64,000 bases of DNA. Origin: Polyangium sp. 15x6. Its GTDB lineage: Bacteria; Myxococcota_A; Polyangia; Polyangiales; Polyangiaceae. Below are positions 17,234 to 26,302 of this stretch, in pieces. Under the pieces are notes generated by a model. The model saw nothing but the letters and a program-made list of their open reading frames with translations, did not search any database and was not told the origin of the DNA. Location of the stretch: the NCBI RefSeq assembly GCF_029960785.1, contig NZ_JASBQE010000053.1, positions 18,817 through 82,816 of the forward strand, read 5' to 3'. How positions within the stretch are numbered: position 1 is the stretch's first letter; the number at the start of each line of letters is the position of its first letter. Both the position numbers and the translations under genes were made by a program.

Positions 17234-18343
17234 TCAGCGCCGGAAAGGCCGCTGCGGCGGGCGCGACGCCGAAAGCGCATCCCGCAGCGATCGCATCACC
17301 GACGCGCCCGCGAGCTCCGCGCCGCTCTGGACGAGCTCTCTCGCCAGCGCCGGCCGCACGCCCGTCACCATCGGCCGCGCGCCGAGCAGCCGCACGGCGC
17401 TGATCAGCCGCACGAGCTGGGCGAGCCCTTCGCCCTCCGAGGCGGTCGCGCCCGTCAGATCGAACACGACCACCTGCGCCCCGCGCGAAGCCACGCCGGG
17501 CAGGAGCCGCCGTTCGAGCTCGGCGCTCCGCGCCTCGGTCAAGGCCGCGACGATCGGCACCGCGACGATCCCTTCGGCGACGTCGAGCAGCGGCGCCGAC
17601 AGCTCCAGGATCTCGCGCTGCTGCGCCTCGACCAGCGCCTCACGCTCCCGCCGCTCGGTCACGTCCACCTGATGCACGACGACCGCGTGCTTCCCGGTCG
17701 CCGGATCACTCGTCCGCCGCGCCTCCACGGCGTGCCATCGCGGCCCGTCGTTCGTGAGCGCGACGAGCTCCTCGTGCAGCACCTCCTGGGTCTGGGCGAC
17801 CTTCAGGATCCGCGCCGCCGCGCTTGGGTCCTCGAACCAGGCCGACGGCGTGCTCGACCTGCCGAAGGCGCGCTCGGCGGCCGGGTTCGTCACGAGTACT
17901 GCGCCTTCCGTGGAGAGAAGCGCGACCATCGCGGAGACGTGCCGCAGCGCCTCTTCGCTACGCAGGATCCTCGGGTCTTGCTCCTCGGTCCGCACGTGGC
18001 CTTCGTAAAGCAGGGCGAAGCGCCCGTCGTCGAGCTCGATGGCGGACATGAAGACCCGCAGGTGCAAGGGCTCGCCGCGGGGATAGAACGTGAACGTGTG
18101 CTCGATGTGCGCGTCGTGGCCCGCGCGCAGCTTGCGGAGCAAGCCCTCGTTGCGGGTGCGGGTTGCGGCGGAGGCATCGGAGTAGTCGCGGGCGAGGAAC
18201 TCGTCGAGGCTCGGCGAGCGCCAGATCTCGAGGGCGGCGGCGTTCCCCCAGGCCATGCGGGCCCGCTCCACGTCGAAGACCCATACCGGCAGGCAGAGCC
18301 GCTCCACACCACGCAAGCGCTCCACGAGGGTGGTCTCAGGCAT
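17234..18343 (-). CDS. PAS-PAS-STAS regulator, RsbR-like
   Basis: 369 aa cytosolic protein. Two PAS domains (about 10-125 and 140-265; the second ends in the PAC-like HQVDVTERREREAL), a short helix, then a STAS domain (about 275-365) recognisable from PIVAALTEARSAELERRLL and QVVVFDLTGATASEG, the position where RsbR/RsbS-type proteins carry a phosphorylatable Thr/Ser. Such proteins sense a ligand or redox cue and act through stressosome or partner-switching cascades. No RsbT kinase gene is next to it. The ATG follows AGGG. It lies 170 bases downstream of the divergently unrelated kinase operon promoter, so it is probably transcribed alone. Confidence 0.8.
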   Translation of the reverse strand: MPETTLVERLRGVERLCLPVWVFDVERARMAWGNAAALEIWRSPSLDEFLARDYSDASAATRTRNEGLLRKLRAGHDAHIEHTFTFYPRGEPLHLRVFMSAIELDDGRFALLYEGHVRTEEQDPRILRSEEALRHVSAMVALLSTEGAVLVTNPAAERAFGRSSTPSAWFEDPSAAARILKVAQTQEVLHEELVALTNDGPRWHAVEARRTSDPATGKHAVVVHQVDVTERREREALVEAQQREILELSAPLLDVAEGIVAVPIVAALTEARSAELERRLLPGVASRGAQVVVFDLTGATASEGEGLAQLVRLISAVRLLGARPMVTGVRPALARELVQSGAELAGASVMRSLRDALSASRPPQRPFRR

Positions 18344-18486
18344 ACGTCCCTGGCGGTATACCTCCGATCGGGGTGGCGTGTGGAGATGCTCGAGACCTGA
18401 AATGCGCAGCGCGCGATGGCCGGTTGGCTGCGTCACGACAATGCGTTACTCGTGGTCGCGTATAGTGTCCTGGAACCAGAGTTTGT

Positions 18487-19479
18487 CTACGGGAGGATGA
18501 TGCCGCCGCCCGTATGCTTCGACCGCCAGACCACCGCGGCCTGGTCCTGGCACTCCGTGTCGGCGGTGGGGCTCGTGTCGTTTTCGGCATTGAACGTGGC
18601 CTGGATGCGATACTTGCGCGCGCGGCTCCCGGTATTGGTGGCGTTCGAGCGGAAGCGCGCGCCCACGCCGAACGCTTCGAGGTCGAGCGTGTCGACACCC
18701 ACGAACGTTACAGCGTCGTCCGTGCGCTGCACGGTGACGTTCACGAAGACGCCATTGCCGTCGCAGCTCCCCGGCTGGCCGTACGGGATGGCCTTCGACG
18801 CGCAAATGGCCATTTCGCGCTCGTGGCTCCACGAGGTATCGAACCACCCGCCGCCGCCCGCGGACGTCGAGTACAGGGTGCCGGAGCCGTTCGAGACCGC
18901 GGCCACGGTTCCGGTGATCTGCGAGTCGGCGATGAAGCTGCTCCGGAACGTCGCGAGATCGAAGGAGTCGTAGCCCGTCGACGCATTGTAATCGCTGAGC
19001 GTCCCTCCCCAGCCCCAGCAGTTGAGGCCCGAGCCGTGGTAGTCGAAGGGCTCGTTCGTGAGATACGCGAGTTCGGGCATCACGAACGTCGGCGCGAGCT
19101 TTCGCGGCTCCGCGGGCACCGTGCCGGTCCGCGCGGCGACCTCGGCGTGATGCTCCACGAGCCGCGACGGGACGGGCGTCCCTTCCGGCGCGAGCGCGAG
19201 GAAGACCTCGAGCGCAGAGGCATTTTGCTCGTGGAGCAGCGACGAGAGATCGACGTTCCCGATCTCCCAGAAACCAACGCCGTCCCCCTCGTCGACGAAG
19301 ATCACCTTCCCGCCGGACAGCTCCAGTGTCGCGATCTTTCCATCCACCTGTGCGCTCGCGGGCGCCGCTCCCGGCATGTCGATGCCGTCCTCGACCTCCG
19401 TCATGGAATCGACGGCGCAGGCCGGGAGCATGCAGGCAAGGAGGGCGAACGCCGGCAAACCAAAAATTTTCTTCGTCAT
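18487..19479 (-). CDS. Exported lipoprotein, unknown function
   Basis: 330 aa. The signal peptide ends in lipobox LPAC (cysteine at 21). The remainder is globular, rich in Gly, Ser, Trp and Thr, with a WGWGG segment and no repeat or catalytic signature that I recognise. The C-terminal third (VNVTVQRTDDAVTFVGV and KYRIQATFNAEND) looks beta-rich. Flanked by intergenic gaps of about 140 and 230 bases, so it is probably monocistronic. No function proposed. Confidence 0.7.
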   Translation of the reverse strand: MTKKIFGLPAFALLACMLPACAVDSMTEVEDGIDMPGAAPASAQVDGKIATLELSGGKVIFVDEGDGVGFWEIGNVDLSSLLHEQNASALEVFLALAPEGTPVPSRLVEHHAEVAARTGTVPAEPRKLAPTFVMPELAYLTNEPFDYHGSGLNCWGWGGTLSDYNASTGYDSFDLATFRSSFIADSQITGTVAAVSNGSGTLYSTSAGGGGWFDTSWSHEREMAICASKAIPYGQPGSCDGNGVFVNVTVQRTDDAVTFVGVDTLDLEAFGVGARFRSNATNTGSRARKYRIQATFNAENDTSPTADTECQDQAAVVWRSKHTGGGIILP

Positions 19480-19679
19480 GGATTCGTCACGCTTTCTTTC
19501 TCGCGGAGGCGGATATCGCTTGCGACCATCCGTCGCGTCGGGGGGTACGAAGCCCATCGCAAAGGCGATACCAGTCGCGCACGGCCGACGGATGCAGCAG
19601 GTTTCCGCCGCGCGGCCACGAGCGCATCCCTCCCATCGACACGACGCCATGACGGGTGTCATGGCCGCGTGACGCCCGC

Positions 19680-19697
19680 TGTCACGGCCGCGTGACA
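19680..19697 (-). terminator. Possible hairpin terminator after 19713-20189 gene
   Basis: TGTCACG-GCCG-CGTGACA, seven-base perfect stem, 16 bases past the stop of the minus-strand lipoprotein. Similar half-sites (GTCATGGCCGCGTGAC) precede it. No T-run, so factor-independent action is doubtful; it could instead be an operator. Confidence 0.35.
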
Positions 19698-19712
19698 CGG
19701 CCGCCCGGATCC

Positions 19713-20189
19713 CTACGGCCCGCCCCCGCCGTCTCCGTTCCCACCGCCCGTCGGCGACTGCGCCGAGATCCATTCTCGTACGCAGGCGAGCTCCTCCGGC
19801 GTCAGCGTCGGTTGTCCGATCGGCATCGGCGACCCGCAGCTCGGCAGCGGCTGCAATTTTTCGTAAAGCAAGCTCGACTCCGGGACCACCGGGTCCACCA
19901 GGATCCCCGGGCAATCGCGTCCCATCTTGTCGACGAGCCGTGAAACCACGCCCGGCGCTATCAGATCGAGCCCCGCTGCCGGCTCGGCGCCCTCGTGGCA
20001 GATCGATCCGCCGCAGCTCTTCGGAAAGAGCTCCGTCACGATGTCCGGGCAGGTGAAGCCGCCGCCGCCGTCGAGGAAGCGGTCGGGGTCTTCCAGCCGG
20101 CCGGGGCAACCCGCGGCGAGCAGCGTGATCACGAGCGGCAAGAGCGCGGAGACGAGCGCGCGCCCGAGGGGACGGTTTTCACGGGGCAT
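19713..20189 (-). CDS. Small lipoprotein with cytochrome-c-like motif
   Basis: 158 aa lipoprotein: hydrophobic signal ending LAAGC, then a Gly-rich stretch and FTCPDIVTELFPKSCGGSICHEG. This is the C-x4-CH variant seen in many myxobacterial and planctomycete lipoproteins related to class I cytochrome c domains. MPIGQPTLTPEELACVREWI at the end resembles the distal haem-ligand Met and the final helix of cytochrome c. Haem attachment through C-x4-CH is unusual and not assured. The start overlaps the 3' end of the upstream beta-rich protein gene by 11 bases. Confidence 0.7.
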   Translation of the reverse strand: MPRENRPLGRALVSALLPLVITLLAAGCPGRLEDPDRFLDGGGGFTCPDIVTELFPKSCGGSICHEGAEPAAGLDLIAPGVVSRLVDKMGRDCPGILVDPVVPESSLLYEKLQPLPSCGSPMPIGQPTLTPEELACVREWISAQSPTGGGNGDGGGGP

Positions 20190-21003
20190 AGTCGATCCCA
20201 AGCTTCACACCGCCGAATTGATCGAGCGCCCCGCCGGCCACGTACGCGTCGCCCGGCACGGGCACGAACGTCGAGAAGAACCGCGTATACCCGAACGAAA
20301 GCGAGAGCTCCGTCCCCTTCGTCAGCGCGAATGCGACGCCGAGATCCGCGTCGATCCCGCCGATCGTCGCATCCCGAAACCGCTCGTAGAGCGCCCCGCC
20401 CGAGGTAGGCTCTAGATATTCGAATGCCGCCACCAGCGTGAGCGGCCCCGCGATCCGGATCCGCCCGTCGAGGCCCACGCGCACGAGCGTGTAGCTCACC
20501 GTCGGGATCTCCGCCGCGAGCGGCCCTGTCTCCTGGAACGAAAAACCGAGCCAGCCGTACCCCACGCGCGGCGCGACCACCGGCGCGCGCTCCCCGCGCC
20601 CGAGCCGGATCGGCACCCGGAGCCCCAGATTCCCGTGATCCCAGCTCGTCTGGATATCGCGCCCCTCGGTCACGGCGGACGTGAGGTGCGGCGCGAACGT
20701 GTACTCGCCCGTGATGGCCACGCCTTCGAGCACCGGCACGCGTGTCCATCGCAAGGGCTCGAGCTCACCGCCGAGGGAGATCATCGGCACCCCGACGACG
20801 TCGTACGGCCGCAGGTTCGTGGCGACCTTCAGCGGGTCCGAGTACGCGAACCAGCGCGCCGCGACCTCCACGCCGAAGCGCAAGCGGCCCCCGACCGGCG
20901 AGGGGGGAGCGGGAGCGGCGGCGGATGCGGCCGCGGAGGCGGTGACGGCGGCGGTCGTGAGCGCGAGCATCCCGGCGGCGCGGCGGATTCCCCTTCTGGG
21001 CAC
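20179..21003 (-). CDS. Exported beta-barrel-like outer membrane protein
   Basis: 274 aa with GTG start, giving a normal signal peptide with basic n-region (VPRRGIRRAAGMLALTTAAV); an ATG 11 codons later would remove it. After an Ala/Pro-rich stretch the protein alternates amphipathic strands with turns (RLRFGVEVAARWFAYSD, NLGLRVPIRLG, ELSLSFGYTRFFSTFVPV) and ends in FGGVKLGIDYAP, a typical outer-membrane barrel pattern, although the last residue is not aromatic. It overlaps the small lipoprotein gene downstream. Likely outer membrane; function unknown. It is divergent from the DUF1592 gene. Confidence 0.65.
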   Translation of the reverse strand: MPRRGIRRAAGMLALTTAAVTASAAASAAAPAPPSPVGGRLRFGVEVAARWFAYSDPLKVATNLRPYDVVGVPMISLGGELEPLRWTRVPVLEGVAITGEYTFAPHLTSAVTEGRDIQTSWDHGNLGLRVPIRLGRGERAPVVAPRVGYGWLGFSFQETGPLAAEIPTVSYTLVRVGLDGRIRIAGPLTLVAAFEYLEPTSGGALYERFRDATIGGIDADLGVAFALTKGTELSLSFGYTRFFSTFVPVPGDAYVAGGALDQFGGVKLGIDYAP

Positions 21004-21135
21004 GGCCCGCAGGGTAGCGATCTCTCCTTCGCCGTCGAGCCGAAGCACGCGTACGGCATCAGGAAATGGTCGACGCCCGGCCCACCTTCTTCTACGCTCG
21101 GAGAGCCGCGGCCAAGCCCCCGCGGATCCTTGCTC

Positions 21136-22809
21136 ATGACCCACGCTGTGCGCTTGCCCTGGCTTTTCGGTGGCGCCCTCGCCCTTTCTGCGGCGGCGTC
21201 CCTCGCGGCTTGTTCGGGTCACATCGGCGACCCGCCGGGCGAAGATACCGGGGAGGCTCCTGCCTTCCAGTGCGTCGGCACGATCCCCGGCAAATCGCCC
21301 ATCCGGCGTATGACCCGGTTCGAGTACAACAACACCGTCCGCGACCTGCTCGGTGACGACACCCAGCCTGCTTCGAGCTTCGTGCCCGAGGAAGAGGCCA
21401 TGGGTTTCGACAACCAGGCCACGGCCCTCGGCGTCACACAGATCCTCGCCGAGCAGTACATGGTCGCGGCCGAGCAGATCGCCGCCCGCGCGGTGAAGGA
21501 CCTCGGCGCCCTGCTCCCCTGTAATCCCGAAACGATCGGGCAGCAGGCGTGCGCCACCACCTTCATCCAGACCTTCGGCCGCCGCGCGTATCGCCGACCC
21601 CTCACGGACGACGAGGTCTCGCGCCTCCAGGACGTCTTCTCGTGGGGCCTCGGCGAGGACGGTTTTTCCAAGGGCGTCGAGCTCGTCCTCCAGGTGATGC
21701 TCCAGTCCCCGCACTTCCTCTACCGCGTCGAGTTCGGCATGCCCGACCCCGTCGAGGCCGACGTCGTGCCGCTCTCCCACCACGAGATCGCCTCGCGCCT
21801 CTCGTACATGCTCTGGGGCACCATGCCGGACGAGGCCCTCTTCGCGGCCGCGGACGAGGGGCGCCTCGGCACGAAGGAAGAGATCGCCAACGAAGCGCGC
21901 CGCATGCTGGGTGATCCGCGGGCGCGCGAGGCCGTGGCGAACTTCAACGCCCAGTGGCTCGGCCTCTCCCACCTCGACAACATCAAGAAGGACAGCTCCG
22001 CGTACCCCAAGTACTACGAGGGCCTGCGACCGCTCTGGCGGGCCGAGACCCTCGCCTTCCTCGAAGACGTCATCTTCGAGGGCCAGGGCGACATCGGCAG
22101 CGTCTTCACCGCCAACTATTCGCTACTGAACGCCGAGCTCGCCTCGTTCTACGGCGTCGAGGATGGCCCGGCCACGCAGAGCTTCGAGCGCGTCGAGCTC
22201 GATCCCACGAAGACCTCCGGCATCCTCACGCACGCGAGCGTCCTCGCCGCCACGGGCAAGCCGAACCAGACCTCGCCCGTGCATCGCGGCAAGTTCGTCC
22301 GCGAGCGCCTCCTCTGCCAGATCCTCCCGCCGCCGCCGAACAACGCCGCCTTCAACGCGCCCGACATCCGCCCCGACGCCACCACGCGCGAGCGCTTCGC
22401 CGAGCACTCGGAGAACCCGGCTTGCGCGGGCTGCCACGTGAAGATGGATCCCGTCGGCTTCGGCTTCGAGCACTACGACGGCATCGGCCTCTACCGCGAC
22501 ACCGAACAGGGTTTGCCCATCGACGACTCCGGCGAGCTCGTCGACACCCGCGGCATCGACGGCCCCTTCGAGGGCGTCGTCGAGCTCGGCCAGCGCCTCG
22601 CGCAGAGCGAGGAGGCGCGCCAGTGTGTCGCCACCCAGTGGTTCCGCTTCGCCTACGGCAGAGTCGAAGGCGAGGACGATCGTTGCTCGATGAGCGAGAT
22701 CCAGAAGGCCTTCGCGGAGAGCGGCTTCAACGTCCAGAAGCTGCTCGTCGCCCTCACCCAGACCGACGCGTTCCGGTATCGCCGGGCCGTCGTGACGCAG
22801 GCACCATGA
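21136..22809 (+). CDS. DUF1592-family lipoprotein (DUF1587/1595/1592/1588/1585)
   Basis: 557 aa exported protein with lipobox LAAC. Successive family segments are seen: DUF1587 (MTRFEYNNTVRDLLGDD), DUF1595 (FGRRAYRRPLTDDEVSRL), DUF1592 (LQVMLQSPHFLYRVEF and LSHHEIASRLSYMLWGTMPD), DUF1588 (GILTHASVLAATGKPNQTSPVHRGKFVRE and CAGCHVKMDP, a CxxCH) and DUF1585 at the end. These proteins are expanded in Planctomycetes and myxobacteria and are nearly always paired with a DUF1552 protein, as here (ATGA overlap). Biochemical role not established; the CxxCH suggests one haem c. Confidence 0.85.
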   Translation: MTHAVRLPWLFGGALALSAAASLAACSGHIGDPPGEDTGEAPAFQCVGTIPGKSPIRRMTRFEYNNTVRDLLGDDTQPASSFVPEEEAMGFDNQATALGVTQILAEQYMVAAEQIAARAVKDLGALLPCNPETIGQQACATTFIQTFGRRAYRRPLTDDEVSRLQDVFSWGLGEDGFSKGVELVLQVMLQSPHFLYRVEFGMPDPVEADVVPLSHHEIASRLSYMLWGTMPDEALFAAADEGRLGTKEEIANEARRMLGDPRAREAVANFNAQWLGLSHLDNIKKDSSAYPKYYEGLRPLWRAETLAFLEDVIFEGQGDIGSVFTANYSLLNAELASFYGVEDGPATQSFERVELDPTKTSGILTHASVLAATGKPNQTSPVHRGKFVRERLLCQILPPPPNNAAFNAPDIRPDATTRERFAEHSENPACAGCHVKMDPVGFGFEHYDGIGLYRDTEQGLPIDDSGELVDTRGIDGPFEGVVELGQRLAQSEEARQCVATQWFRFAYGRVEGEDDRCSMSEIQKAFAESGFNVQKLLVALTQTDAFRYRRAVVTQAP

Positions 22810-24146
22810 AACAGAGGACCCTGAGCCGTCGCACGCTCCTTCGCGGCCTCGGCGGCGTGGCCGTTGGCCTGCCGTTCCTCGGGGCCATGGCCGATTCGGC
22901 CCGCGCCACCGCCTTCCCGAAGCGTTTTGTCGTTTTTTTTACGGGCCTCGGCACGGTCCGACCCGCGTGGATCCCCACGGGCACCGAGACCGACTTCACC
23001 TTCGGCCCCATCCTCGCGCCGCTCGAGCCCTTCAAGAAGAAGGCGATCCTCCTCGAAGGCGTCGACTACGAGTCCGCCTACCACGGCCCCGGCGACCCGC
23101 ACCAGCAGGGCATCGGCCACGCGCTCACGGGCACCGAGCTCCAGGAGGGCTCGCTCTTCCCGTACGCGTGTAACCCCGGCAAGATGGTCGGCTGGGCCGG
23201 CGGCATCTCGCTCGACCAGTTCCTCGCGGACCAGCTCGGCCAGACCACGCGCTTCCCCTCGCTCGAGTTCGGCGTCCAGGTCCAGTACGCCAACGTCTCG
23301 GCGCGCATCTCCTACCGCGGCCCCGGACAACCCGTCCCGCCCGAGGACGACCCGTACCAGGCGTACAAGCGCATCTTCTCGGACCTCGGAACCGACCCCG
23401 AGGCCCTCGCGCGCCTGCGCGCGCAGAGAAAGACCGTGCTCGACGCCGTGAGCGGCGACTACAAGCACCTCTCCTCGCGCCTCGGCACGAGTGATCGCAT
23501 GAAGGTCGACGCGCACCTCGAGGCCGTCCGCGAGATCGAAAAGCGCCTCGACGCGCCCGGCGTCATCGGCGGCTCTTGCAACCCGCCCCTCCTCGGCGCG
23601 CCCGTCGAGCCCCTCGAAAACGACAACTATCCGGAGATCGCCAAGACCCAGCTCGACCTCCTCGCGATGTCGCTCATCTGCGACCTCACGCGGGTCGCGA
23701 GCATCCAGTGGACCACGGTCCAGACGGGCAAGGTCTTCACCTGGCTCGGGCTGGACGAGCCGCACCACACGCTCTCGCATTCGAGCGACTCGGACACGAA
23801 GCGGCAGCAGGCGCTCATCGACATTGGCAACTGGCACGCGCAGCAGCTCGCGTACCTCTGCCAGAAGCTCGACAGCGTCCCCGAGGGCGACGGCACGGTC
23901 CTCGACAACACCGTCATCCTCTGGTGCAGCGACATTGCGCAGGGCAACACCCACGCGCGCCGCGACGTCCCGCTGCTCCTCATGGGCGGCGCGGGCGGCG
24001 CGCTGAACACCGGGCGATGGTTCAAGCATTCCGGCGCCTACCACAACGATCTTCTGATCGCGATCGCCCACGCCATGGGCGTGCCCGTCACGACGTTCGG
24101 CAATCCGGCCTATTGCAATGGGCCGCTGCCGGGCCTGCTCGTCTAG
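22806..24146 (+). CDS. DUF1552 protein with Tat signal
   Basis: 446 aa. The N-terminus SRRTLLRGLGGVAVGLPFLG is a twin-arginine signal, so it is exported folded. The body matches the DUF1552 family (FFTGLGTVRPAWIP, GIGHALTGTE, SLEFGVQ, YPEIAKTQLDLLAMSLICDLTRVASIQW, NTVILWCSDIAQGNTHARRDVP), related to the DUF1501/sulfatase-like alkaline-phosphatase fold. The start overlaps the stop of the DUF1592 gene, so the pair is translationally coupled and probably forms one functional unit at the envelope. Substrate unknown. Confidence 0.85.
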   Translation: MKQRTLSRRTLLRGLGGVAVGLPFLGAMADSARATAFPKRFVVFFTGLGTVRPAWIPTGTETDFTFGPILAPLEPFKKKAILLEGVDYESAYHGPGDPHQQGIGHALTGTELQEGSLFPYACNPGKMVGWAGGISLDQFLADQLGQTTRFPSLEFGVQVQYANVSARISYRGPGQPVPPEDDPYQAYKRIFSDLGTDPEALARLRAQRKTVLDAVSGDYKHLSSRLGTSDRMKVDAHLEAVREIEKRLDAPGVIGGSCNPPLLGAPVEPLENDNYPEIAKTQLDLLAMSLICDLTRVASIQWTTVQTGKVFTWLGLDEPHHTLSHSSDSDTKRQQALIDIGNWHAQQLAYLCQKLDSVPEGDGTVLDNTVILWCSDIAQGNTHARRDVPLLLMGGAGGALNTGRWFKHSGAYHNDLLIAIAHAMGVPVTTFGNPAYCNGPLPGLLV

Positions 24147-24343
24147 CCCTCCTTCAAGCAGCCGCTCCGCGCGCCCGCTCCACATGGGCAAGGCACGCTC
24201 ACGTCGATCATGGCTCGCGCGCGAAGCCTCGCACGGCGCGGCGGCGCACGGAAGTACGTCGCATCCCACCTCGGGCCGATCGTTCTCCCTCCACCTCGCA
24301 CCTTCCCTTTGCATCCGGCCGCATCTTTTGGCATCCATCCCCC

Positions 24344-26302
24344 ATGATCCCGCGCGCTCGCTCCTCCGCACCCTCGCTTTTTGTGGGCTCGGGCCGCGCG
24401 CGGCTCGGCGCCTTCACCCTCGCCACCCTCGCCGCCCTCGCCGCCCTCGGCTGCAAGCGCCCCGGCGCGACCGCGCAGGCCGACGGCGGCGTCCCCGACG
24501 ACGCGGCCGCGCCGCCGCCCGCTACCCAGGGCCAGAACTCCGTCCCCGAGCCCCCGCCGCCTCCGGACAAACCGCTCCTCGGCATCACGGCGTTCGTCAC
24601 CACCGTCTACGCCGAGCCGCGCGACACTGCGAAGAAGCTCGGTTATCTGCGCGTCGGGGCCAAGGTCGCCCGCTCGGAAGAGCCCGTCGGCAAGGCCGGT
24701 TGTCCGGGCGGCTGGTACGAGATTCACCCGAAGGGCTTCGTGTGCGCCGGGGATGACGCCACGACCGACCTCGAAAGTCCCATCCTCAAGGCCGCCGCCA
24801 AGCGCCCGGACCTCAAGGCAGCGCTGCCGTATCGATATGCGTTCGTCCGGGCCGTCCTCCCGCTCTACATCAAGGTCCCGACGGCCAAGCAGCAGTTCGA
24901 CTCCGAGTTCAAGCTCCAGGAGCACCTCGACTGGTACAAGCAGAACGAGGCCACGGTGAACCAGGTCGTCCTCGGCGCGCCCGACGTACCGATCGACGAG
25001 CGCGGCGTCCCCGTTCCCGGCAAGCACATCGGCGAGATGGGCCTCGGGAAAAATTCGCAGGAGCTCGCGCTCGGCCAGCTCCTCGGCGGCGAGACCGACG
25101 CGGATCCCATTCCTTTCTGGCTCGAAGGCGGAAAACGCCTCGTCCCCAACATCAGCGATTTCAAGGTCCCCGATTTCGCCGTCTTCGCCGACCGCGCGCG
25201 TCGCCACACGGGCCTCTCGCTCATCGGCTCCTTCCCCACGGGCGAGGACAACCTCAATCGCCGCTTCGCGATCACCACGGATCTGCGCCTCGCGCCGAAT
25301 ACCAAGATCAAGCCCGACCTCGGCTCGCCCTGGCACGGGCTCGAGCTCACGGACGAGTTCTCGCTCCCGCTCGCGTTCGTCCGCACGCAGGGCGCCAAGA
25401 CGTACCGCATCTCCAAGGGCAAGGCCATTCCCGACAGCGACGTCGAATGGCGCAGCGCCCACGCGCTCGCCGGCACCATGAAGACCGTCGAGGGCGTCAA
25501 GTATTACCGCACGAAGGACAAACGCTGGCTCAGCCAGCTCGACGTCGGCCTCGCCGTCCCGCCCGCCTCGTTCCCCGAGGACGCCGAGAAGGGCAAGAAA
25601 TGGATCGAGATCTCCATCACGAACCAGACCTTCGTGATGTGGGAGGGCAAGCGCCCCATTTACGCGACGCTCGTCTCCACGGGCAAAGCTGGCCTCGACG
25701 ATCCCAAGAAGACCACGGCCACGGTCCGCGGCGTCTTCAAGATTCGCAACAAGCACATCACGGCCACCATGGACTCGAACGAGGGCTCGAGCGTGGGCGG
25801 CGCCAAGGTCACGACCGTCGCGGCCTCGCATTCGCCTGACGGCGGCGGCAAGCCCGCGGCGCCGAAGGCCGGCGACAAAGGCGCAAAGCCCGGCGGCAAG
25901 CCCGACCCGAAGGCGGCTGCGAAGGGCGGCAAACCCGCGGCGAAGCCGGCCGCCGCGAAGCCCGGCGCGGCGAAGGGCAAACCCGCCCCCGCGGCCGGAG
26001 GCGCGGAGAAGATCCCGACGAAGGGCGACGGCGAGTACGGCGTCACGCGTCGCCGCGGCGAGGGCACGTTCCAGCTCCGCGACGTCCCGTACATCCAGTA
26101 TTTCGAGAGTGGATACGCGCTCCACACGGCCTACTGGCACGACGTCTTCGGCACGCCGCGCAGCCACGGCTGCGTCAATCTCTCCCCCGTCGACGCGCAC
26201 CGCGTATTCCTCTGGACCGACCCGCCCGTGCCGGACGGCTGGCATGCGGTGAACGCGGGCGACGATTTCGGGGAAGGGACCACGGTGATCATTCATGAAT
26301 GA
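24344..26302 (+). CDS. L,D-transpeptidase lipoprotein with split catalytic domain
   Basis: 652 aa cell-wall enzyme, expected to form 3-3 peptidoglycan cross-links or attach proteins. Lipobox LAALGC, a Pro-rich linker, an SH3-like segment (about 85-140: TVYAEPRDTAKKLGYLRVG), a long unassigned middle, and a YkuD domain from about 430. The catalytic motif SHGCVNLS has H608 and C610. Inside the YkuD domain, between FKIRNKHITATMDSNEG and YGVTRRRGEGTFQL, lies a Lys/Ala/Pro/Gly-rich insertion of about 65 residues (roughly 500-565) that is low complexity and presumably disordered. The last codons overlap the next gene. The family is certain; substrate specificity is not. Confidence 0.88.
   Translation: MIPRARSSAPSLFVGSGRARLGAFTLATLAALAALGCKRPGATAQADGGVPDDAAAPPPATQGQNSVPEPPPPPDKPLLGITAFVTTVYAEPRDTAKKLGYLRVGAKVARSEEPVGKAGCPGGWYEIHPKGFVCAGDDATTDLESPILKAAAKRPDLKAALPYRYAFVRAVLPLYIKVPTAKQQFDSEFKLQEHLDWYKQNEATVNQVVLGAPDVPIDERGVPVPGKHIGEMGLGKNSQELALGQLLGGETDADPIPFWLEGGKRLVPNISDFKVPDFAVFADRARRHTGLSLIGSFPTGEDNLNRRFAITTDLRLAPNTKIKPDLGSPWHGLELTDEFSLPLAFVRTQGAKTYRISKGKAIPDSDVEWRSAHALAGTMKTVEGVKYYRTKDKRWLSQLDVGLAVPPASFPEDAEKGKKWIEISITNQTFVMWEGKRPIYATLVSTGKAGLDDPKKTTATVRGVFKIRNKHITATMDSNEGSSVGGAKVTTVAASHSPDGGGKPAAPKAGDKGAKPGGKPDPKAAAKGGKPAAKPAAAKPGAAKGKPAPAAGGAEKIPTKGDGEYGVTRRRGEGTFQLRDVPYIQYFESGYALHTAYWHDVFGTPRSHGCVNLSPVDAHRVFLWTDPPVPDGWHAVNAGDDFGEGTTVIIHE

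Noticed and set aside
18514..19695. Plus-strand frame of about 390 codons opposite the 18487-19479 lipoprotein
   Set aside because: The minus-strand product has a proper signal peptide and lipobox; the plus frame is Arg-rich and featureless.
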